Below, piece by piece: positions 1-5,250 of a DNA stretch of 14,014 nt (position 1 is the stretch's first letter; the number at the start of each line of letters is the position of its first letter). The position numbers and the translations under genes are program-made. The notes beneath the pieces are model-generated. The model did no database searches and was not told the DNA's origin. It saw only the letters and a list, made by a program, of their open reading frames with translations. The stretch is from Treponema sp. (GTDB taxonomy: Bacteria > Spirochaetota > Spirochaetia > Treponematales > Breznakiellaceae), in assembly GCA_031266635.1 (NCBI GenBank), contig JAISAN010000216.1:1-14014 (forward strand), given 5' to 3'.

Positions 1-119
1 GAGGCTGTTCCAAAACTTCAGTTTTTGGAACAGCAACCTTAGATTTACATGGAAAAGCGGACATTTGGCCGCTTTTCCAAGAGGTTGTTTCAAAACCAAC
101 CGGGTTTTGGAACAACCTC
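1..119. repeat. Composite three-hairpin repeat element, copy 1
   Basis: The element contains three consecutive stem-loops. The first has an 11-bp stem (5-15 with 23-33), the second a perfect 10-bp stem (51-60 with 69-78, loop ACATTTGG) and the third an almost perfect stem (81-97 with 102-119, loop AACC). Its ends form a 16-bp inverted repeat, 1-16 with 104-119, with one mismatch (GAGGCTGTTCCAAAAC against GAGGTTGTTCCAAAAC). The reverse complement of the same element is found at 4860-4990. No reading frame is apparent. It looks like a non-autonomous palindromic mobile element (MITE- or REP-like). The window starts exactly at its edge, so the outer flank is not visible. Confidence 0.85.
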
Positions 120-130
120 ACTTTAATGTG

Positions 131-193
131 GTATTTGCGTGAGCAAATACATAGGGCAATGCTGATTAGCGTCAAGTTAATCAGCGTTGCCCT
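131..193. other. Two stem-loops at the 3' end of the HAD gene
   Basis: A perfect 8-bp hairpin with a GTGA loop (131-138 with 143-150) is followed by a 16-bp stem with one G-T pair (153-168 with 178-193). The larger stem includes the last codons and stop of the minus-strand HAD gene. In that transcript the U-run comes before the stem, not after it, so this is not a canonical intrinsic terminator. It may still stop transcription or protect the mRNA 3' end. The stems are certain; the function is inference. Confidence 0.5.
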
Positions 194-1041
194 AAAAAAA
201 GCCCCTCCAGATATGCGGCCACCCCGTCTTCGGCATTGGAGCCGATAATCGTACCGGCGGCGGCCCGGACCGTTTCTTTGGCGTTGGCGGGGGCGGCGGA
301 AAAACCGGCGGCTTCGAACAGCGGGAGGTCATTTTCCTCGTCCCCCAGGGCTATGACTCCGGCGGCGTCAAGGCCCCGGTTTTTCATGGCGGCCCGGAGT
401 CCCGTTCCCTTGGAAACTCCGGCGGCCATCAGCTCCAGAAAAAGGGGATAGGTCCGGGCCGCATAGATCCGGCCGCCGAACCGTTCTATCAGCAGGGGCC
501 GGATAGCGTCCTGCACTTCCGGTTCGGCGATAAACATTCCCTTGAGGCAGCCGGGCAGCTTCCCCCGGGCAATAATCTTTTTCAGATCCCCCAGTACCGG
601 CTGCAGCCCGGTATGCCGGCGGTATATCTCCGCTTCGGGGCTGTCCTTTTCGATCATCAGGATTTCCCCGGTTTCTCCCGGAACCGCGGGGAAAAATACC
701 TGAAAATGTATGCCCCGGTTTCGGGCAAGATCCACGCAGAAGTCCGCCACATCAAGATCCAGCAGCGTGGAGCCTAAAACAATACCGGCGGGCATATCCA
801 CCACCTCGGCGCCGTTGTAATACACCATAGGCCCTTCAGCGCCAATGGCCGTCCGGTACGGTTCCGCCGCCGCAATGGCCCGGCCGGTACAGAATATCAC
901 CTGGATGCCCCGGTCCATACAGGACTTGAGGACCGAAATGGTTCTGCCGCTTAACGTGTTATCGGGCCGGAGGACGGTGCCGTCGAGGTCAAGGGCCAGG
1001 GCTTTAACCGTGCGGGGATCGGGACCTGTTTTAGCGATCAT
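181..1041 (-). CDS. Cof-type HAD-superfamily phosphatase
   Basis: This 286-residue protein is a cytoplasmic haloacid dehalogenase-family hydrolase of the Cof/YidA type, which usually dephosphorylate sugar phosphates or other small phosphometabolites; the substrate cannot be read from sequence. All four HAD motifs are visible: motif I DLDGT with nucleophile D18 and acid D20, motif II FCTGR with T52, motif III K211 in VSKGTG, and motif IV GDEENDLPLF with D234 and D238. The region between motifs II and III (about 85-200) is the C2-type cap. Length is normal for the family. The start is supported by CAGGAG about 7 nt upstream of ATG. It is divergent from the DUF4912 gene, and its leader holds a 15-bp hairpin. 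The stop lies inside a long stem-loop. Confidence 0.93.
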   Translation of the reverse strand: MIAKTGPDPRTVKALALDLDGTVLRPDNTLSGRTISVLKSCMDRGIQVIFCTGRAIAAAEPYRTAIGAEGPMVYYNGAEVVDMPAGIVLGSTLLDLDVADFCVDLARNRGIHFQVFFPAVPGETGEILMIEKDSPEAEIYRRHTGLQPVLGDLKKIIARGKLPGCLKGMFIAEPEVQDAIRPLLIERFGGRIYAARTYPLFLELMAAGVSKGTGLRAAMKNRGLDAAGVIALGDEENDLPLFEAAGFSAAPANAKETVRAAAGTIIGSNAEDGVAAYLEGLFLGQR

Positions 1042-1057
1042 GCAAAAACTCCTGAGA

Positions 1058-1091
1058 AACCTCTAAAAGCCCAACCGGGTTTTTAGAGGTT
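1058..1091. repeat. 15-bp hairpin with AACC loop in the HAD leader
   Basis: 1058-1072 pairs with 1077-1091 (15 pairs, one of them G-T) around the loop AACC. The loop and the flanking CCC/GGG resemble the third hairpin of the composite repeat at 81-119, so it may be a related single-hairpin relic. It lies just upstream of the ribosome-binding site of the minus-strand HAD gene and would form at or near the 5' end of that mRNA. Confidence 0.6.
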
Positions 1092-1098
1092 CCATTAA

Positions 1099-1127
1099 AG
1101 CATACGTGAAAACGGCAGGTACAACAA
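1099..1127 (-). promoter_or_regulatory. Candidate sigma-70 promoter for the HAD gene
   Basis: On the minus strand TTGTTG (1122-1127) is followed after 17 nt by TATGCT (1099-1104). Transcription would start near 1092, directly at the base of the 1058-1091 hairpin. The match to consensus is moderate, and the position in the divergent gap fits. Confidence 0.35.
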
Positions 1128-1144
1128 TATATGGCGCGTTAAGC

Positions 1145-1178
1145 TTGACAGAGCTATCCCTTTTTCCCATGATATAGT
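1145..1178 (+). promoter_or_regulatory. Candidate promoter of the DUF4912-GH57 unit
   Basis: A perfect -35 box TTGACA (1145-1150) is followed by GATATAGT at 1171-1178. The -10 assignment is unsettled: CATGAT gives the ideal 17-nt spacer but is a poor match, TGATAT gives 19 nt, and TATAGT is the best hexamer but gives 22 nt. Any of them places the transcription start within a few bases of the start codon, so the mRNA leader would be absent or extremely short. Confidence 0.45.
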
Positions 1179-1182
1179 GGGT

Positions 1183-1887
1183 ATGGATGAACTCCGGTTA
1201 ACAAGAGACGGCCTAAATAGTTTAAGTACCAGTGAGTTGGTGAAATTAGCGGATACTTATGACATTGATATTCCTCCCGGTCTGGAACGGGTTTTTATTA
1301 TTGAAGAACTGTTGGACACGGTTCAGGAGGATAATGAACTTGAAGAAGGGGAGAACAGTCCGGTCTCCGGGGCGGATTTTCCCGAAACCGCCGAACTTCC
1401 CAAGCAGTACAATATCAGCTTCCTGGAAGTGATGGTTCGGGATCCCCTGTGGGTTTTTGTTTTTTGGGAAATTAAAAGCCATGACAAGGAGATTCACGAA
1501 AAAGCCCCGGATTTTGGCGGCTATTTTTTGCGGGTAATTCCCCTGGAGTGGAATCAGACGGCTCGAAAAGAAAATCCCTTTACCGTGCCTGTCGGAATGG
1601 ATGATAATGCGTGGTATCTGGGGTTTCCTCCGGCGGAGGGCCGTTATCAGGTGGAACTTTGCGTTTTGCGGGGGGATGAAGAAATTGTTCTGGTGGTTTC
1701 CCGTCCTTTTATGCTGCCCCGGCTCCTTAACCGGCCCAAAATAATGGCCGGGACAGATTCCCCGGACAATATACCGGATGTTTATCATAATCCCCTGGCC
1801 CGGCTTTCCGGTGCGGAAGATTTTCCGGTGATCCGTAATGCGGATCGCCTGTCCCGAACTATGGGGAGTAATGGGCAGGCTGGTTAA
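1183..1887 (+). CDS. DUF4912 domain protein
   Basis: The protein has 234 residues from ATG at 1183, or 236 from GTG at 1177. Residues about 5-40 (SELVKLADTYDIDIPP, then FIIEELLD) look like a small helical Rho-N/SAP-like module. An acidic linker follows, then the DUF4912 domain (about 65-195) with its typical start around LPKQYNISFLEVMVRDP and aromatic strand LWVFVFWEI. The function of DUF4912 is unknown. It frequently accompanies GH57 branching-enzyme genes, and here the GH57 gene starts 1 nt after its stop, so a shared role in alpha-glucan metabolism is a reasonable inference. There is no Shine-Dalgarno before either start. ATG is preferred because the promoter lies almost on top of it. No signal peptide is seen, so it is probably cytoplasmic. 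Confidence 0.85.
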   Translation: MDELRLTRDGLNSLSTSELVKLADTYDIDIPPGLERVFIIEELLDTVQEDNELEEGENSPVSGADFPETAELPKQYNISFLEVMVRDPLWVFVFWEIKSHDKEIHEKAPDFGGYFLRVIPLEWNQTARKENPFTVPVGMDDNAWYLGFPPAEGRYQVELCVLRGDEEIVLVVSRPFMLPRLLNRPKIMAGTDSPDNIPDVYHNPLARLSGAEDFPVIRNADRLSRTMGSNGQAG

Positions 1888-1888
1888 T

Positions 1889-3469
1889 ATGGTAAATCGT
1901 CATATTATTTCCCTGGTGTTCAACGCCCATCTTCCGTATGTCTGCGGCGCCCCGGACGCCGGAGAGGGGGAACGCTGGTTTTTTGAGGCCCTTTCCGAAA
2001 CGTACCTTCCCCTGCTTGCGGTTTTTGACCGGCTGGAGGGGGGGTATATTCCTTTCCGTCTGGGGCTCTCCGTGTCGCCAACTCTCTGCCATATGCTGAG
2101 GGACGAGCGCCTTCAGCAAAAATTCCTTGAATATACAGACAAACAAATCGAATTCGGCCTCCGGGAACTGGAACGGACCGAAGGCCGCAAAGAACAGCAG
2201 AACCTGGCAAAGATGTATTACGACCGGGCGGTGGACCAGAGAATCGCCTTTACCGAACGGTATGAGGGGGATATTCTCAAGGTTTTTGATCATTACCAGC
2301 GGAAGGGGAAGCTGGAACTCCTTGCCACCGGGGCCACCCACCCCTTTCTGCCGTTTTTGGCTCCCTATCCTGAGGCGATCCAGGCCCAGATGGAGGTGTC
2401 CATCGCCTTTTACCGGCGTCATTTTGGTAAAAACCCCCAGGGGTTCTGGTTGCCGGAACTTGGGTGGACGCCGGAACTGGAAACCTGGCTCCGGGCCTAT
2501 AATTTCGGCTATACCGTTGTTGAGCCTCATGGTCTGGTTTTTGGCAAACCCTTCGCTTCACGGGGTACTTTTTTCCCGGTCAAAACACCGGGGGGGATTT
2601 TTATCCTGGCCCGGAATTATTATGCGGGGGAAATGGTGTCCCTTATGGCCGGGGAGGAAGTGTACCGGGACAATGACCGGGATGCGGGGTATGAGCTTGG
2701 CGTCCGGCAGCTTGGACCGTTCCTGGGTTCCGGCGGAATCCGTACCCCCACGGGGTTTAAGTACTGGAATTCCGCCTCCGGCCGGGGTGAACAGCCGGTG
2801 TATGATCCCCAAAAAGCGGCGGAAAAAGCTGTAGAACACGCCCGGCTTTTTCTGGAAAACCAGAGCGCCCGGCTTTCCGAGGCCGCCAAGTATATGGAGG
2901 GGCCGCCCATCAGCCTTTGCGCCTTTGAGGCGGATGAATTCGGCCGGTTTTGGTACGAGGGCCCCCGGTTTATCGAGGCCCTGTTCCGGCTGAGTGCGGG
3001 ATACCGGGAAATTCAGTTTATGACTCCCGCGGAGTACCTTTTCAAGCAGGACAGCGCCACATTCCAGACGGTGATCCCCGAATTATCTTCCCGGGGAAGT
3101 AACGGCTACGCTGAAATGTGGCTGGATTCTTCCAACGATTGGATGTACCGGCATTTGATCCGTTCTCTGGACAGGATGATAGAATTGGCGGAACGGTTTC
3201 CCGATGATACGGGTCTTAAAGAACGGGCGCTAAACCAGGCCGCCCGGGAAATTCTGCTGGCGGCGGCTTCCGACTGGCCCAAGATCTTGTATACCGGAGA
3301 TTCTGTTGAGTATGCCCGGCTCCAGATTGAGGAGGCCCTGCGGAATTTTACCACTATTTATGAGGCCTTGGGGAGCAATTATATCAGTACCGAATGGCTT
3401 ACCAATCTGGAAAAACGGCATAATATTTTTCCCCATATCAATTACCGGGTTTTCCGCCGGAAACGCTGA
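1889..3469 (+). CDS. GH57 (DUF1957) 1,4-alpha-glucan branching enzyme-like protein
   Basis: The 526-residue protein has the normal length of bacterial GH57 branching enzymes, which form alpha-1,6 branches in glycogen-like glucans in the cytoplasm. Conserved regions seen are NAHLPYV near the N terminus (region 1), ATGATHPFLP around H151 (region 2), GFWLPELGW at 185-193 with the presumed nucleophile E190 (region 3), and AFEADEFGRFWYEG at 345-358 (region 4). In characterised members region 4 reads FDTE-FGHWWFEG with a catalytic Asp; here that position is E347 and the following His is Arg. It may be an altered or inactive branch, so activity is uncertain. The C terminus is the usual helical domain. 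The start at 1889 is chosen because the family begins shortly before NAHLP. An upstream in-frame ATG at 1871 or 1838 would only add residues overlapping the preceding gene. It is probably co-transcribed with the DUF4912 gene. Confidence 0.88.
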   Translation: MVNRHIISLVFNAHLPYVCGAPDAGEGERWFFEALSETYLPLLAVFDRLEGGYIPFRLGLSVSPTLCHMLRDERLQQKFLEYTDKQIEFGLRELERTEGRKEQQNLAKMYYDRAVDQRIAFTERYEGDILKVFDHYQRKGKLELLATGATHPFLPFLAPYPEAIQAQMEVSIAFYRRHFGKNPQGFWLPELGWTPELETWLRAYNFGYTVVEPHGLVFGKPFASRGTFFPVKTPGGIFILARNYYAGEMVSLMAGEEVYRDNDRDAGYELGVRQLGPFLGSGGIRTPTGFKYWNSASGRGEQPVYDPQKAAEKAVEHARLFLENQSARLSEAAKYMEGPPISLCAFEADEFGRFWYEGPRFIEALFRLSAGYREIQFMTPAEYLFKQDSATFQTVIPELSSRGSNGYAEMWLDSSNDWMYRHLIRSLDRMIELAERFPDDTGLKERALNQAAREILLAAASDWPKILYTGDSVEYARLQIEEALRNFTTIYEALGSNYISTEWLTNLEKRHNIFPHINYRVFRRKR

Positions 3470-3488
3470 AAGCATACCTTGTATAACC

Positions 3489-3520
3489 GGGATTTTTTGC
3501 CTGGACAGGCAAAAAATCCC
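3489..3520. terminator. Perfect palindrome between convergent genes (possible bidirectional terminator)
   Basis: GGGATTTTTTGCCTG (3489-3503) is the exact reverse complement of 3506-3520. The palindrome sits midway between the ends of the GH57 gene and the convergent outer-membrane protein gene, which is the usual place for a shared terminator. The T-run precedes and the A-run follows the GC core on both strands, the reverse of a canonical intrinsic terminator, so termination would rely on the stem alone. Confidence 0.45.
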
Positions 3521-3536
3521 CAGGCATGGCAGGCGG

Positions 3537-4811
3537 CTAAAAATCAATCCGCTGTAAATCGTCGATTCGCTGTTCCACCGCCTGGACCCGCCGGATGACT
3601 TCGAGCCCCTCCCGGGCAGGGTCAAATTTGGGGTTCAGCTTGAGGACTTCTTCAAAGTAATATTGGGCTTCCGCGTACTTTCCCTCCGCGTAGGCGTTAA
3701 GGCCCGCCAAGTACAACTCGTCCACCCGGCTGGATGTCTGCGCCCGCCCCTGATCCCCCAGATCAAAACGAACCCCCACGCTGACCCGGTTGAGCGGCTG
3801 CATTTGAGTCAACAGGTCCAGGGTATAATTAATATCCAGGGATATTTTTTCCAGATCGACGGCGCTGCCCACCGCAAGACGGACATTCCCCGCCTTAAAC
3901 AAAAGCCCGGTTCGCATGGAGAGGAAGGAACTGATATGTACCGCCGTTCCCGCCGCCCAATAGGGTTTTTCCGAAAGCCTCGGTTCCTGAAGGTTGAGGG
4001 GACAGGAAAAATCAAAGGACAAGAACAGCGGCCGCAGAGGTTTATAGGAAAAGGCCGCCGAAATAACGGTAGGCAGGGGGTCGTTCATCGCCGGGGGGCC
4101 TAAATTCCGTATGACCAGGGCGGCGGAAGTGTTCCGCTCCCGGGAAATATAGGGTTTCAGGAAATCAAAACGGGTCAGGGCCCCAATATCCGCCATAGCC
4201 ATAGCCGCGGACTGGGATTTTCCCGAACCGGACAGGATATGCCCCTCGGAATCCGAATAGTCCGGCACAAAACGGAATGCCCCTTTCAGGCTTAGTCCGA
4301 CGGAAACCCCGGAAAAATAATAACCCGACAGAAAGTTATAGGAACCGTTGAGGATCCCTACCGCTTCCGAATAATACCCCTTGGAGACCCGGTCGCCAAA
4401 CATATTGTATTCGGTAAAGGGAGTATAGAGCCATTTTGCCCCCGCGGCGTACCCAAAATCCTTAATCCGGGAGGCAAAAACCGCCCCTTCAATTTTGGTA
4501 TCCGCTATCCAGTTATTGTGAAAAAAGGCCAGTTCAGACCGGGAGAGCATGGAAGAACCCGCGGGATTGTATTCCAGAAAGGAAATATCGTCAGAAATCG
4601 CCCCAAAAGCGGAGGCCATGCCTTCGGATCGCCCGCCCATAGGTACATTCAGTACGGGAAAGGCCGTAAGCCCGGCGTTATCATCGATCCCATAAATCCC
4701 GTCCAGGTAATCCGAGATGGAACCATAATGGTCAGGATTAGTATCCAACGCGCCGGCCAGTACGGCTGTGAGGAAAAATACAATGTAACAAACACTAAAT
4801 TGTCGTTTCAT
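3537..4811 (-). CDS. UPF0164-type outer-membrane beta-barrel protein with TPR tail
   Basis: The 424-residue protein begins with a signal peptide: MKR, hydrophobic FSVCYIVFFLTAVLAG, cleavage likely near AGA/LDT. The region about 45-340 resembles the UPF0164/PorV family, which in treponemes is considered FadL-like and may carry hydrophobic substrates across the outer membrane. Visible hallmarks are AFPVLNVPMGGRSEGMASAF, AISDDISFLEYNPAG and the following short alternating strands. The last ~60 residues (LYLAGLNAYAEGKYAEAQYY and then FEEVLKLNPKFDPAREGL) form one or two TPR-like helix pairs that would lie in the periplasm. The upstream AGAAG is close to ATG and weak. Its 5' leader is short, because the second composite repeat lies only about 50 nt upstream; no convincing promoter was found. 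Neighbours do not reveal the substrate. Confidence 0.85.
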   Translation of the reverse strand: MKRQFSVCYIVFFLTAVLAGALDTNPDHYGSISDYLDGIYGIDDNAGLTAFPVLNVPMGGRSEGMASAFGAISDDISFLEYNPAGSSMLSRSELAFFHNNWIADTKIEGAVFASRIKDFGYAAGAKWLYTPFTEYNMFGDRVSKGYYSEAVGILNGSYNFLSGYYFSGVSVGLSLKGAFRFVPDYSDSEGHILSGSGKSQSAAMAMADIGALTRFDFLKPYISRERNTSAALVIRNLGPPAMNDPLPTVISAAFSYKPLRPLFLSFDFSCPLNLQEPRLSEKPYWAAGTAVHISSFLSMRTGLLFKAGNVRLAVGSAVDLEKISLDINYTLDLLTQMQPLNRVSVGVRFDLGDQGRAQTSSRVDELYLAGLNAYAEGKYAEAQYYFEEVLKLNPKFDPAREGLEVIRRVQAVEQRIDDLQRIDF

Positions 4812-4859
4812 CCACTTCTAATATATATCGGAATAAGAAAGAATTCTATAAAGAGAGCT

Positions 4860-4990
4860 GAGGTTGTTCCAAAACCCGGTTGGTGCAGACCAAAGGTCTG
4901 ATGAAACAACCTCTTGGAAAAGCGGTCAAATGCCCGCTTTTCCATTATCTAAGGTTGCTGTTCCAAAAACTGAAGTTTTGGAACAGCCTC
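4860..4990. repeat. Composite three-hairpin repeat element, copy 2 (inverted)
   Basis: The reverse complement of this segment matches copy 1 (1-119) over nearly its whole length, including the terminal inverted repeats, the GGAAAAGCGG stem and the AACC loop hairpin. It differs by an extra mini-palindrome (CAGACC-AAA-GGTCTG, 4886-4900), a few loop substitutions and a short indel between hairpins. AGCT flanks both ends (4856-4859 and 4991-4994). Because AGCT is self-complementary, this could be a 4-bp target duplication or simply a continuation of the inverted repeat. The element abuts the start of the outer-membrane protein gene. Confidence 0.88.
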
Positions 4991-5205
4991 AGCTAATATC
5001 AAAATCCGGGACATCGGGATTCCAAAAAACCGCAATTTTTAGTATATTTTATGGTAGAGAGGATACCTATAGTGTTTTCTCCGGTTTTCCGATATGTATA
5101 ACTAAGGAGATGATCTTAAAATCCGGTAGTCCGAAAGGACGATGATTTTGAAATCGCCGCCTTAAAAAACGCAGTTTTTAAGGAAGTCGCGGACCTCTGG
5201 TCCGG

Positions 5206-5229
5206 GTCTATAATGTCTACATTATGGAC
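5206..5229 (+). promoter_or_regulatory. Dyad overlapping a TATAAT box upstream of the TPR operon
   Basis: TATAAT (5209-5214) is a perfect -10 hexamer about 35 nt before the start of the TPR protein; no good -35 is seen 17 nt upstream. It lies inside a 10+10 dyad, GTCTATAATG and CATTATGGAC, separated by TCTA. As DNA this is a plausible operator (ATAATG-N4-CATTAT) that would block the promoter. As RNA it would be a 10-bp stem. A CGGACC-TCT-GGTCCG palindrome (5190-5204) is immediately upstream. The regulator is unknown. Confidence 0.4.
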
Positions 5230-5250
5230 AGACTCTAGGTATACTTAACA

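Larger units (their letters stand above)
4812..5250. other. Intergenic region rich in hairpins
   Basis: No supported gene lies in this stretch between divergent genes. It holds repeat copy 2 (4860-4990), an AT-rich stretch (4991-5110), and four successive perfect stem-loops at 5129-5140 (GAAA loop), 5160-5183, 5190-5204 and 5206-5229. A short imperfect direct repeat (ATGATCTTAAAATCC near 5110, ATGATTTTGAAATCG near 5142) is also present. Confidence 0.7.

Noticed and set aside
1838..1888. Upstream ATG at 1838 as the start of the GH57 gene
   Set aside because: It would overlap the DUF4912 gene by 50 nt, has no ribosome-binding site, and adds residues not expected before the conserved NAHLP region.
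4864..5145. 93-codon open frame through the second repeat and the intergenic region
   Set aside because: Most of it translates the palindromic repeat. There is no ribosome-binding site, no protein-like composition and no family resemblance.
5109..5165. Tiny ORFs starting MILKS at two tandem imperfect repeats
   Set aside because: They encode only 7-12 residues, with purine-rich sequence directly touching or within 2 nt of the ATG, so ribosome spacing is poor; they overlap hairpins.
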